This document shows, one piece after another, positions 23,888 through 38,822 of a DNA stretch of 64,000 bases (within the stretch, counting starts at the first letter, position 1; the number at the start of each line of letters is the position of its first letter). Both the position numbers and the translations under genes were made by a program. A model generated the notes under the pieces. It saw nothing but the letters and a program-made list of their open reading frames with translations. It was not told where the DNA came from and did not search any database. Source of the stretch: Oppiella nova. Lineage: Eukaryota > Arthropoda > Arachnida > Sarcoptiformes > Oppiidae. The stretch spans positions 1 to 64,000 of the forward strand of contig CAJPVJ010000020.1 of the NCBI GenBank assembly GCA_905397405.1, given 5' to 3'.

Positions 23888-24226
23888 ATTCATATAAAGT
23901 TGTCAGAAGGCGTTGTTAGGATCCATACCTCTCTCTATACCTCTATTATAATCGCAAACCAATATTGAAGTCATACACAAAAATACAAAAAAAAGTTTGA
24001 ATACAATACTACACCACATAATGTATAACCCCATGAAATTGCAGTCTAGAAGCGAACGCTAAGGCAATGTCACGCTCGGGCTTATAATGACTGTATGTAG
24101 TGGTGGTGAGGTATAGGGAGGTATGGCCACGGTTTTTGATTGTCTCCCATTCACACCTTTCGCAACGATAGACTGCCATAACATGTAAGAGGAAAAGTTT
24201 ATACTTTCTCGTGGTGTCTGCAGTCA

Positions 24227-24266
<40 letters not shown>

Positions 24267-24632
24267 GTGGAAAAAGTATCGATAAAAACACGGTTTTTAT
24301 TCTCACACAAAAAAGTTTTTGACTGTTTTGTTGAAATATGACTTTATTTAAGGGCCAAAGAGAGAGGGAAAAAGTGTTTTTCAAAAATTATCCAAAATAT
24401 TTCATCGCATCGTATAATGACAACAAAAAATTGGAAAATAATATACATTTTAAAGGAATTGTTGAATGCATTCACAACTGGATATTTGTGTGGATACACT
24501 CACTGACAGCGGAGGTATAGCTACCAAAAACTTGCCACCACTCCTCCTTTATTACAGGGCGCTTATATACACTACGGGCACACATACGCAGGGTATCTAT
24601 CGGTGTCATGAATCTCTATGAGCCACACAATC

Positions 24633-24666
<34 letters not shown>

Positions 24667-24729
24667 TGATTTGAAAATGAGGAACAGTCGGTGCGATCGG
24701 AGATTGCATTTGAAAAATATTTTTCACTT

Positions 24730-24770
<41 letters not shown>

Positions 24771-25934
24771 CCAGGTTTACGCAATTTATTTCATAAAAAT
24801 GTTGTCGCTTTTGAATGGATTGCCATTTTTCATACACGAGAAAAATGCTATCATTGTATTAATTCATTAATTTTATTTTAAGTCTTTTACGAGTAAAACA
24901 CAAACAAACGATAATTTGTTTTTTGCTTCAGATTTTTTGTTTTAGTTTTGCTGTGAATTTATATATGTATGCCTTTTTGAGACACCAAATAATAAATTAT
25001 ATATTGGCTCAACCCATGAATAAGGAATTGTTTTTTGTTGGGCTCTATTCGCACATATTATACCCAAAACTAGCCCTCGTTATTAAGGACGAGCCCAGAG
25101 CCCAAACCTATCCCCGAGAAGTTAAGTACCTTTCGTACTGTGATATCACTTTCCGACTGGTTTTTGACCAACAGATCGACTGCTTTTATAATGAAAAAGG
25201 CAGTCGACTTCCAGTCGTCTCTTCAGCATAAGAGATGATAATGAGAGCAAAAAATTAGAAAAACAGAAATACACAGACGAGAGAGAGAGAGAGAGAGAGA
25301 GTAATGAGGGGAGAGATGAGAGATGGAGAGAGAAAAGAGAGTGAAGATTGAGGAGAGAAGGAGAGAGAGAGAGAGTAGGCGAGAGGCGAGAGATTTATCA
25401 AAGTTAATACACCGGAGCGTATGTATAGGCGATTTGGCATTAAGATTACAGCGACGGGAGTGCCTGAGCACTGGCAGCACTGCCAACACTGCCGCACATC
25501 ACAAGACTTTTTTCTTCATTGGACCAAATGCTAAGATATGATGAATGCGTGCGCACTCCTACTTATATTAGATGCATAGGCGTGCCATCACTCGCACCAT
25601 CTTTGCTGACTGAACCACTTTTTTATGCTCAACAATCTCTCTCTCTCTCTCTCTCTCTCTCCCTGGCCTCCCTATCCCTCATATGTTCTTTCTCTCCTAT
25701 CTCTCCCTCTCTCTGTGTTTCTCGTGTTTTCTTTGAACCAGACTTAATGAGCACACAATTACATACATTCATACGGTATTCCACTCTAACCTCTATTCAA
25801 GCCGTTTATAAATTTGGTAAAAAGTGATGAGAAAATCATATTTTCTTTAACTGATATCAATCATAATATGAAACGTATTTGCATTTATATTTCATGGAAA
25901 GTAAAATAAACTTTATAATAACCAATTGTTGCCA

Positions 25935-25981
<47 letters not shown>

Positions 25982-28900
25982 ATATATATATATACAATCA
26001 TGTTCAATTAGTTATGCTTTTCTCACTCTCAACCAATATTATTGCCAATTTTTCACTGAATATTAATGTAAAATAATATTATAACAGTGATTTAGTGAAA
26101 GACAATTATTCTGTATATAAAGCACAACAAATACGGTAATACAGTATTAAGTGTGTTATGAAATTAATAATTTGTTTAAATTATAATCAAAGTATAAAAG
26201 GAAGCAAAATTTAAACATAAATTTTTGTTTTTTGAAAAAGGAAATAACTTTCACTTGTATTCATATTGTATTATAAAATAATTTAATAGTTTAATATATT
26301 AGTAAATAGTGTAGTATATTTTCTTTAGATTCTTAGTTAACTTAAGTTACGGGCTTCGGAAAGTAGTCTTTTAATTAACTTATAAAAAACAGTTGAATAA
26401 TTAAGGCAATTAAAATATTGAATATTAATTACAAAAATTAATTCATTTCAATCACAGTTTCCATAAAAGTGAACTAAATTCTCATAAATTAATTGATTTC
26501 TAGTTTTATTTTGTAAAGTTAACACAGTTATTAACGAAATCACTACATTTTTGCATTTATTATAAATGATGTGATGAATCAAAGGATTTGTAACAAATTA
26601 ATTATTTAATTTCAGATTTTCTTATAATAGTTACACTGCACTATATTTAAACGCTAATTGACTTTTGTTTTTATTTCGCAAGCTCATATTTTAAATATAT
26701 GGTTTCAGTTTCTTACTTAGTTTTAGGAAAAAATTAGTAATTAATTATTTCAAAAATTCATAATTAATTAGTTATTATTTTTATAGTTTTTAAACCAAAA
26801 AATATTTATTATTTTTAATTAAAGATATGTACCGATATACAGTATTTGTATGTATTTAGGTAAAAACTAACATAATTTTAATAATTTAGATTATGTTTAC
26901 AAATATTACATAACTTATATCCAATATGATAATCTATATTGTAATTATAAATGTTACAAATTATACACTATGATATTAAGTAAGACATAAGCAATATAAT
27001 TATTATGATCAAATTTTAATTAAATTTTACAGTGAATCACAGGTTTTAATTTAAATAATTAGAAAGTTAAGTTTGTCAAAATATGGGTTTAGTCTTCAAA
27101 TTTATGGCTTCATTAAAATGACTAAATTATTTCAAAATTAATTTTAATTCTTTTATAAATTTAATCAATTTTATTTTGTATAAAACAAAATTTAACCTAT
27201 TAGTTTCTAGCAAAATATTTGTTATTAATCTTTGTGCTTTAAAAAACTACTTTATTTTGTTTTTTGATATTATTATTAATAAATATATAATTAATATTTT
27301 AAAAGGTTTTACTATAAAATCAGTTAAACCGCTATTAGATAGAAAAATTGCCATTTCTGGATTGTTTCCAAAAATTTACTTATAGTTATTTAAATATTTA
27401 AAACTATTTATTATAATATTAAAAAGTTTAAAATTGTTATAATCTCAATAGATTTTAACATTTTATAAGTTTTTACTATTAAATTAAATATAAAACTCTT
27501 TAAACACCAATAAAAACATGCTATATTTTTGCTTGCTTTTGAATTTTTAGTTATTTTCCAATTTTAAATGATTTATATTAAAGAAATATGTAATGAATAA
27601 TTTAATAGCCATGACTTTCTACATATTTCAATGATCATTATCTGTCGATTGATATTTGTACGCAAAAAATATTATATAAATTGGTATTCAATACATTAAT
27701 CATAAGCGAAGGTTGATATTAATACAACACTTTTTATTTCTATTGTATTAAATTGAAATAAAAATTTTATTTTGTTTCAAATATCAAATACCTGTGCAGA
27801 GTATTGAAACTTGTAATCCTAAGTTTTCAAAAGGATATGAGTTATAATTATTTCACCAAAAGTTTAATAAATTGATTTCAAATGAGATCCGTTTATATGG
27901 CATTTATATATTAGAAATGAGTGACAATTAATTAAATCAGTAATAATTCACAGCAAGAATTCATAGGAAAATAAACGGATGTTTTCATAAATGCAATCAT
28001 AATTATGACAGATATTCCGTAATTTAGACAAAACTGAAAGCCATATAATCTGCGAATTCAAGCAGTGCTAAGAATTTATATAATTTCGATATTTGGTCTG
28101 TTTTTTAATATTACTTTAGTCCGTATTAAATCTAATTTGGTAATGAAAATTCAAAAAATGCCTTAAATTAATTTTAAAAATATTGTTCGTCTGCTATAAA
28201 GTTTGAATTTAATATTTCATACTTTTAATAGTATACAATTAATTATATAGAATTTAGTGCAATTTTATGTCTTCAGTCTGAAAATTAAATAATAATATTT
28301 GAATGAGTGATATAATTGAAGCACTTTATAAGTTATAGGAAAAATTAATCGTTTGAACATTAAATGGCTTTAAAAAATATTTCTGTCCTCTAATCAAATC
28401 CCGAAATATCGCAAACTCTAGACTTAAAACAATAAAGATTTGATATAAATATTAAGCCCTGGCGTTTGCAACTCATTTGAAACACACATAAAAAGCCTTT
28501 TAATCTGTTTTTATAAAATTGAATGAATTAGACGTTTGGGATATTTTGAGAGATGAGAAGCGTTTAAGACATGAAGTGCTCGCAAAAGAAAGGTTTTTCA
28601 AAAGTGCTTCAATTAATGCTATGATATAATAGTTTTCTTATTATTATTTCGGCATAAGTTCAGGAAAAGGCATTACAGGTATTACTGGCAGCGCTTTGTG
28701 TTTGTCTATGGCATCGACTGATAGCCAGAAGCATACAGAGATCGCCCACACATACAGTAATGCAAAAAATTATATTGCATTACAAGTGTTGTGTTGTTGT
28801 CGGCCCTGAACTCGAGTGGCTGTATGTCTGCAATTGAGATCAGATCAGGCGATCACTCCAGACATCTCTGACTAAGAAATAGGCATTTCGTTAGTATTGA

Positions 28901-29490
28901 TGTATTGTTTTATCGGCTATTCTATCGCCGATTCCGATGCAACACAACAACAGTTAGAGTGAAAAAAGTTTTGAATTTATTTTTAATTTAAAATTAATAA
29001 ACTTTTTTCTACGAAAAGCTCGCTGTTTGAAAACGATTATAATTAAGATAAGAGAGAGATTCAACAAAAAAGTCTTTAAAACGTCAACCGTTTGTTATGT
29101 TAAGCGAAACTTTACTGTTTTTATGGACTAATATATTATATTATAATATTGCATTTGATTGCAAGCATATAGTCTATAGAAATGAATAACGATTGTAATT
29201 ATTCTCTGTTTGTGAGGTCTCGAGACTGGCATGTCTTCAGTCGATCTCTCTCTCTCTCTCTCTCTCTCTCGTATTGTGTGTTTGAGTGCATTCTTCTAAT
29301 GATTGAATGCTAGCTCTGGCACTAGTATTGGACATGTCTTAAGCATTCTTATTATGATTGAATACCACCACAAAATACAGAATACTTGTACTACTATTGG
29401 ACAGGTATTAAGTCTGGTTCAAAGAAAACACGAGAAACACAGAGAGAGGGAGAGATAGGAGAGAAAGAACATATGAGGGATAGGGAGGCC

Positions 29491-29533
<43 letters not shown>

Positions 29534-30365
29534 TTCACATAAATTTAGTGGTAATTTTAAAACACTAACAATAAAGTATACATTAATTGCATATTTTTGT
29601 TCACTTTCTCAGCCAAATCACATGATTTATCAATTTGTTTATGGCTTTGATTGTCATGTTTTTCATGTATTTAATCATAGCCTTAGAATATGATTGTATT
29701 TGTATTCTTATAATCAATGGGTTCACCAAAGAATAACTTAAAAAGTATTTCACAATTGAATCGTCAAATGATTGAGTACTGGAGACACACTAACCATCAT
29801 TACCTCATAGTAATGGCTTATTTGCCCACAACTCCATTGTTCGCATCCATTGCCTATTTTATAGCTCAAACACCAACTTCTGGTGTAATTTATTTCAATA
29901 ATTTGCTTTTAATATTTACTGCAAAACGGAATAATAACTGTCTGTTTTGTTTTTTCCGACATAAATATAGAGTTCATTGTATTCATGCGAACACTACAAT
30001 AAATTTAATATGATTGTAAAATTTTGATTTCAATAAATATACAGAAATTTATTACAAATATTACAATCCATTTCAATAGAGATATAAAAATACTAATAAA
30101 GAAATAGTAATTTCCTATAAATTATGACTACATTTTTATCAATTCTTATATTCATGTGACTGTGAGTGGGAGAGAGAGTGAGTGTGAGAGAGATGTAAAA
30201 ATTTTGTTTGAATCAAATCTGAATTTTTTATTTAAATGAAAAATGTGAGAATTTTATATGTATTTTGGCGCTTCGTTTCAAATTAGATGTTAGACTCGAG
30301 TAATGCTTTACAATATTTTTTTAGTCGTCACTGAATTTGCATAAATAAGTTTATATTTGTTTTGC

Positions 30366-30415
<50 letters not shown>

Positions 30416-32415
30416 TTCTGTGTGTAAGTCTAGCGTAAGTATAACTGAGCTTTCATTGCATACATAATGTATTGAATAATATATAATAGCATTGCGTTAG
30501 AGTTAACCCAACGTCTACTGTATTTGCAGCACAAAATAAAAACAAATCTGTGTCTACAATATTGGTGGTGCAGGCCATAGGAATGGCATTAGAAATACAA
30601 AATTCATGTATTTTTTGCGAGTGCCAACCATTTCTTATGTATGTACTGAATATGTAATAATATTGTCATCGAAAGCGAAATAAAAAAGAGTAGTATTTCT
30701 GAATTCAAGCCATAACTCCAAGTACTTGAATATGAGAGATAAATATTTGTTCAATAAATCAAATTTATTGGGATTTGATTGCCATATACTCTCTCTGCGG
30801 TACACACTATATGTTTCCAGTTATAAGTTATATGACTATTGGAGTCAATGTAAACATTGAGAACGAGTTTTTTATTCTCGATATTCATATCATATTCTCT
30901 TAGCATTCAAAAGGAGTAAAAGCCATAAAAATGTTAGGTTTTAAAGTTATTTGCAATAATTCATACTTTTTTATATTAATTGTTTTTTACGTTTTTGTCT
31001 CTCTATTACTGCATTGCATTAACATTTGGAAAAGTGCTCACAAAATAAAACCGGAGACTCATATTAGATATGATTTGGTAGGGCTTATAGTCTTATAATA
31101 CTGTACTGTGTTTTATAATATCATGAGTTGGAGATTATTGATCAGATTGTAAGGGAGAATTAAGTATTAAAAAGTATTGTATAATAAGCTAATGAACTTA
31201 ATTTCAGTTATAATACTCGGAGAGAGCGAATGCATTGATTCATGTTTTGTCAAAACACACTCTCATACGAAATAGTACTGTCTTTTTGATTCAAATTTTA
31301 ATATCGATTCTCATGAGAGACACAACGATTTCTCTGATTAATATTTAGTCAAAACTTAAATTATTTAATTGAGTTTTTTGCTTTGGAGTTTGGGTTGTAA
31401 TGAGAAGTCATACCCAAGTCTAACATAATCTGTGTTCCCATTCCTAACAGCAAAACGCGTGAATTGATTGCGAAAATCGATTCCTTCAAACGCTTCTGGA
31501 TTTTTAAAAACTCAAAATCAAACAAAACTTATGGTCACATAAACTATCAATTGTATGGTTATAGTCATAAATGTTGAATAAGAATCGTAGTATATCTCTA
31601 TGTGTGTGTATTTAAAGCGCCGGTATGTGTAAGTGAAGGGCCATTATATGCCTTAAACAAACTACTATGACTTATGAGCAAAATATTTGCAAAAACGGAA
31701 TAACATTTGTAAACATATAATAGAGAAATGCAGTGAAAGGAAGAATTTGAGAGCAGTTTTGTGTAGCGATTGTCTGATAACCACTAATGGCTTTAAAGGC
31801 CCAATGGTTTGACTGAACACTCGGAGTCACACTTTCTCTTTAAATTGAGCTCTCATTCAATGCAAATAACGCGTAACTCTTGAAACGCGTGCAAAACGTA
31901 TGGAATCGCATCATCCGAGAGAGAGAGAGAGAGAGAGCGAGAGAGATGACTTGAAGGCTAGTGATGCGATCGTACCGTATGTAAGGGAGGACAGGCAGGG
32001 ACTATGATATGCAGTGTCTCGAGTATAATATGTTTTTGTATATTTAATTGTTGGAGAAGTTGTGGAGCACTTTTGGAGTACCAGAAGTACTGGATGTATG
32101 GCATGCATGTAAGCATGTATAGTATGTATTGAGAGCACACATACCAGGAAACCAATGTGCCATTAAGTGTTGGCGAAACACACATCCATCCAAACACTAC
32201 ACATTCAAACACAATGCCAGAGGTATTAGAGAGAAGAGCAGCTAATATTCAAAAGACTAAAGAATGTGTGTTTCGAAAGTTTTCATACTTCTCACTGTTG
32301 GAGCTCTTTCTGCAACAAACTATAGCACTAAACACCACCACTAATGAAAACAATGCTAACAATTTTTGTTGCCATTCAACCAACCAGACCGGTCACGATT
32401 ACTGCCATCACCAGC

Positions 32416-32449
<34 letters not shown>

Positions 32450-33045
32450 GACTTTTCTGGGAGAAGAGAGAATTCTCTGACTTATAGCGAAAATGATCGC
32501 CGATTTTGAACGTATTGTACTGTATATGAGATATACTGGTATTCTGTAGACTAAGTCCTGTATATTCTGTGAGTTTAAGGCTATGATAGCGTCAATACGA
32601 TCCCTACTTTTGGCAGCGCTTTTGGGTTTAAGTTAGCGTTTGAGTCGCGCTATCAGTAGTTGGCCATCAGTACAGTGTGTTTGAGAGTCGACACACAATT
32701 GGAACCGGCGTTTAGACATTTACCGCCGCTTTAAGTCACAAAAAAGAGAAAAGAAAAATAGAGATCCCCTCCAGTGGTGGTGGTGTACACACACTCGGCT
32801 ATGAAATAGGCACTGCATGTCAAATGTATTGAATGTGTGGGAGAAGTATGTGTTTTTCATTCTGTTGTGTGACTATAATTTTGGTGAAATACGGGCAACA
32901 AATGTATATTAACTCGCAGTCATTGGTGTCTGTAAACTATGGCATACAATGGCATATATGAAAAGACACTCAATCTTTAGGATCGGTTAGCGTTCGCCTT
33001 AACATACAATCTATTATTATTAGCCCTTTTCGCGTATGCCTTCCC

Positions 33046-33085
<40 letters not shown>

Positions 33086-36000
33086 ATACAATAGTGTTTG
33101 AGCACAAGTATGAACAACAGAGATGACAGTCGCCATGAAATATAGCCATCGAAGAGTCTATAATAACAAAGCTTTAGCAGAAGCGAGAGAGAGAATGAGA
33201 TGAGCTTTTGGTGATAGATATCTCAAAAGTTCCCTTCAGTTCTCTGGTACAGCACTGGCACTGGCAGTAGTAGTACACCAGTGCTGTCAGTAGTAGTGAT
33301 ACAGTCAAGTGATACACGACTCGGCCCTAAAGCGACAACATTTATACGTTTTGATGAATTTAATCAGATCTGCAGTTCAGTTGTGTTCAGAAGCAGAGCA
33401 CAGACTCCTCTATGCCATCGCTGGCATCAGCACTGGTAGTATAGCAGTGCTGAGACTCTTGCAGCACATCCACAGCATAAATCCTAGACAACTATAACAA
33501 TACACACATCGCTTTCAACACACGTCTCGACAATCATTTGTTTGCTTTGCTTTTCATATCAAAAGAAATTTTTTTTCGATTTTCTCTCAGTTTTTTGCAA
33601 ACTCTCCGAAAGGTTTTTCGCCAGAATTATATAATAATATGTAAATTCGTGTTTAATGTGTAGAATAGAGAGTGTTGGGGGTAATGGTTGTGCCCCGAAG
33701 AGGTTAGTGGTTGACATGTAAATTGCCAATAATGTTGTATGAGGTGCACACCACCATACAGACATACATACACTACTATGAGGTGCGCCTACAGATAAAC
33801 TCCAAATTATGAACCCTTCAACTGACGCATCACTTATCAAAAAAGCCCTAACTTTTGAAAAAATAATAATTCTTTTCTTTGCGCTGGTATTCAAAGCATA
33901 ATTTATGTCGATCTCAGATCTGACTCCTCGGGCGGACTTAGGAGTGACTTATAGCGCAACCATCTCTGCCATGGAGTGGTTATGCTGTGCGAAGGCTATG
34001 GCTATGAGATAATGCATTAAATAACAGCACAGCAGTTGCCCCAACACTACCACCAAAATGCATGGCTTTTCTCCATAACATAGAGAATATAGCATAAAAG
34101 TAATGGCAGATCACACATACCTGTATGACTCGCATGTTTAGTCCGGTCTCTTGGGCCAACTGTTCCCTTATATGTCTCGTGGGCTTCGGTGTGGCGGCGA
34201 AGGCGGCCTTCAGAGTCTCGAGTTGTTTGGCTTTGATGGTAGTGCGCGGACCCCGGCGTTTGGTACCTCCCGGTTGGTTCTCGTCGTTGCCGGCGCTGTT
34301 AGATCCGGACGCGTGTGTCGGTGACGTGGGATCAGTGCCGCCGTTCGTGCCGTTCGGTCCACTGATACCCGAGTCGCTCATCGAACTGCTGGCAGACATC
34401 GGGGAGCTCTTGCTCGACATGATGGCCGAGTGGTGGCCCGACCCGCGCCCGATGCTGCTCAGGGATGGCAGCGGACCCATGCCTAATAAATTATCCTCTT
34501 CATGGTCAGAGTCGGCCCCATGCGGTCCGATGTCTAGCTCTGGCGGACTAACTATACTGTCGTCTAAGTCTGGCTCACCGGGAGATCCGGCGGTTAATAC
34601 TGTTGGGCATAACAGAGGGGAACACATGTTAAGACAATAGAGTCAACAAATTATGGATTACATGAATACAAGAGTAGAAACTAATTGCAAACCACAAGAC
34701 ATAGAGTACAGCATCTATTTTATGACAACTTCTCTCGTAAACCAGTAAAACATTTCTTATTATAACCAAAGAAGAAAACAAATCGATCATAAAAAGTGAA
34801 GCCGGATCTCTATGAACGTTATGAACAGTACACCTAAATATTCCCTACCAGTCCCCCTTGCAAATGATGTACAACATGATGTCAGACATGGACATACACT
34901 ACTGGTATTATATTATGAATTGCTATTCGATTATATATAAAATGTAAAGCAATTGCCGAAACATCACACACACACACCACCACTAAATCCTAAGGCATTT
35001 TTATTATCCATAAACTATTGGCGACTCTTATTCATACAGTTCCTACAAGTTCCTGGCAGTCGAGGCACTGTATGTGTCTTTACAATCGACGGTAATATAT
35101 GAGCGAAAACTTCATTTCTCACTCGTTTACGTCACACTCAATGACCAAAACTCATATCATTTCACGTAAAAAGTTACCGGTTTTGTCATTCAATGGCCGT
35201 ATATGCGAGTGAGCGCCGGCATTAAATCACAAGACCAGTGTTGCGACCATTTTTCACAAACCATTCAAAAGGGGAAAAGTCTTTTCTGGTGCTCATCCGC
35301 GTGCGAGCCCTCACTCTATCAAACGTCTGCCTAAAAGCCCACATATTATCTCATAATATGATATAATATATGATTTTGTCTGCGAATGACACCAAAAATG
35401 TTTTCAATGATATCGTAATGTTTGTTAATATTTTGTGTGTGTATTCTCTGCGATATATAAACCTAATGGCTATACAGGAGAGCGAGATTTTTCTCGACTA
35501 ATGTCTCGCAAAACTGGAGGTACATTAGCCATCAAGAAGTGAACCCAATAGGAGGTACTGGCGTTCAAGACGCTGACAGGTATCACTGTGTGTGAGAAAC
35601 AGTATTTTTCGGACAAATGCTATCATTTCCGCTAAACTCATCATATATTCACTCAATATATATACACACATACAGTGTGTGAATACATCAGAGATTTGTT
35701 CAATAAATTATCGATTGGATACGAAAAAATTTATGTTTTCTTGTATTTGTCGTGTATTTCCTAAAAAAGAGTATTTAAAACTCAAATTTTGTTGTTTTTT
35801 ATTATGTTTTTTTGGAAATAATAAATAATTAAATTCACACACAGAAAACATTGCTAACAATAAATTTGATAAGAAAATGATTTTTCGATTCAACACAACC
35901 ACAAAAAATTAAATCATTTTCTTCTTTAGTAGAGAAATTGCTATTTTCCTAAACGTTTATTACAATTCATTGTATGCCATAATATATGCCTTTTATTGAT

Positions 36001-36707
36001 AACTATTAATATGAGAGATTCTGTATTATATATATGCCATCATTATGTGTTAACCACAATAGAGGGTCGAGTTTATAATGTTTGGCGTTTGAGGTTAGGA
36101 CTGCGGGAAAAATTATTTTGCGATGAGTTTTAAAGTATGCATTTTTTCGCTATTAAAATGCATGTTTAATATATTTTTTTTCTCAACAAATATTCCCAAA
36201 AAGTATGCATAAAATAGTGGCACAAACTCATGATTTTGGTGGAAGTATTTCGCGATGGGAAAGGGGGGTCGACAGCGATGGCAGTGCAGTAGCGCTCGGA
36301 GGATAGCCTTATAATTGTATAGACGAGGGATTGAGAGGTGAAAATTCAATGGCAACCACGACGTGGTATCGCCATAACCATCAGTCCATCACTACTACCG
36401 ATAATTATATGGTTGGCGTTGGTTTTGATGAGCATATTATTAATTAGTAATAATAAAATGTTTTGCACCACAATTCTCTCCATAATATATAATTATAGTC
36501 TATGTTATGGTGCAAAAAAGTGGAAGTTTTTATGATACATCAAAATGGTAGAGATCAAAAAATCTATGGCCACTCACTTACTCAACACTATCGCCACTGT
36601 ACACAGTATTCACCGTAAAAAATATAAGGTCTGTAAGCTTTAGTGTCAGCAAATGCATGATCTCGAGTGTACAATATATGATAATAGCATAGAGTATACA
36701 TAACATT

Positions 36708-36747
<40 letters not shown>

Positions 36748-38782
36748 CCCTAACCTCTCTATGATCTCTAGACTCGCTCTCCACTGAATCGTATTTTATT
36801 TGGACGAGTCTTACCCTTATTTATCTTAAATAGCAAACCAAATAAATCTGAATATCATATACTCTGAGGTAGTGTTATATCAAATGTAAATTTTGTGCTT
36901 CATATGAATGTGAATTACATAAGTATACATTTCTGGTGCACTCACAGCGATATTCCATGTGATTCATCAAAAAACCGACACAAGATTATTGAAGATAAAA
37001 AACATTTTGTTTGTTTTACAGACTCGGTGTATGTAATGACAAATTATTGATAAGATATGCAGAAAATCGTAATTTTGTTTTGCTTTTCAGTGCCAAAAAA
37101 CACTGAGAATGACTGCAAACACCGAAAAAACAGCACTAAATGTTTGGATGCGTTTAAGTGTCAGAATTCAGAGTCAATTCTCAGTGATTGAAAACTATTA
37201 CATTTGAATCCAAATGCCATTATTTAATTCCTGACTCCTATGTATGTAGTATTGCTTCGGAAAATGTATTCCCAAATGAAAAATATACTGAATAGTTTTT
37301 CTACTGAATTAATTTCGTGAAATTTACTTAAAATAACCATTACTTGGATTTTGATAGATTGAGGAATAATAATAACAAATAATAATAATTGCATTAAAAA
37401 ACTAAAAAACTTCACAAAAACCAAAAGATTTACAGCGAAAAACACAAATCCATTTCTAAAATCACAAAAATGAATATTTATGCGAATATTCAACGGGAAT
37501 ATCATATATGAAGTCATTATGATTGTAGAAATTCTAGTTTCAGATAAACTTTTAATTAAAAGATAGGATTATCTGTCTATAAATATTCGCCAACAAAACT
37601 AAAAGGTAAGCAAACAAAAAATTGTTGCCCAAAAAATAATTGAATTTAAGGTGAAAACACACCATATTTCGTAGTGAATTGTCTCGCGAAGTGAGAGTAG
37701 GCACAGACACAGACAAGGACTGACCCTTTTTTCTGCAGCACAGGTACTTTTTGCTCTGAACACTTTTGGTCATTAATTAACTGCAAAAATATTTGTAACA
37801 AAAGGAATTTCTATGGGATCGGCAGGAAATGTGTGGCGAATACGCTATAAACAGATATACTTTTAATATATATATACTAGCACCATTATACGAGTTGCTA
37901 ATAATTACATGAATACAAGTAATTATTATGTGATTAGAAAAATCTTGAAAAAATAACACAAACACCACTTCTAACAGCCAATTAGAGTTTGAATCACAAT
38001 TATATGCGCTCGTAATTTGCGAAAATTTATAATTGCCAAAAACTTTTATTGGATGCCTCGTTATTAATATATTATAATTAATGAATACTTATAGTATGTA
38101 CCGAAATCATTATAAAAAATTAACTTCAATCATTATTACAATTTATTACGAGTATAAAAAACTACTGTACTTACTAATATCCCAAAATGATGTAATTTTA
38201 GATATATTTTTAAAGCTTAAATGTAATATTGAATCTAAAAATTTGACTGAAACTCCATTAATAGGAGATTTTGAGTTCAATTTTTATTTAAATTTATTAT
38301 AATTAAATGACTATTAATCTAAGATAGAGATTAATCAGTTTTACATATAGTTAAGTTTAATTTATCAAAAGTTAACATTTTAAAGAATTATTGATAAATT
38401 AACAAAGTTTTAAAAAATAATATTATTTCAAAATACCTACAATTCTATTATTAATATTAATATACTGTATTAATATTATATTTATAATTATCACATAAAA
38501 ACAATCGTAATATTCTGTTTAATATAATATAAGTTATGAATGTGAAAAAATAATTTTTTACGTGTAAAATATTTTTGAATCAAAGCGTAAAATTGGATTA
38601 AATTTATTGTCTAAACAATAGAGCAATGAATTTGAGAGAGAGAGAGAGAGAGAGAGAGCGAAGTGGGTCTGAATTAACTCTTAAATAGTCTGTCGTAATA
38701 AGTGGTGTAAAAAAGAGGGTTTCAATGGATAATAAACAATAATAAGCGGCTGACCACCCAATGAGCTTATATTGTGTGTATT

Positions 38783-38822
<40 letters not shown>

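Larger units (their letters stand above)
25636..29519. repeat. inverted repeat, 113 bp arms 3.7 kb apart
   Basis: 25636-25748 is the reverse complement of 29407-29519 with no difference I can see. TC and GA runs form the outer end of the left arm and the outer end of the right arm respectively. Confidence 0.9.
21505..34120 (-). other. Lim1: Lim1 intron 3 (12.6 kb), splits the homeodomain
   Basis: Largest intron, placed between homeodomain positions 46 and 47. Contains about 17 GA/TC tracts, two widely spaced inverted repeats (23778/24635 and 25636/29407), a microsatellite-poor AT-rich block (about 26000-29240) and a small GC-richer island at about 25060-25230. No further gene recognised. Confidence 0.8.

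Noticed and set aside
25318-25377. Imperfect GA-rich stretch as a separate repeat family
   Set aside because: It looks like a decayed GA tract adjoining the one at 25280; no defined unit.
34125-34640. 171-codon open frame on the + strand
   Set aside because: It lies antisense over Lim1 exon 3, whose codons and homeodomain match are unmistakable; the frame is a shadow of GC-rich coding sequence.
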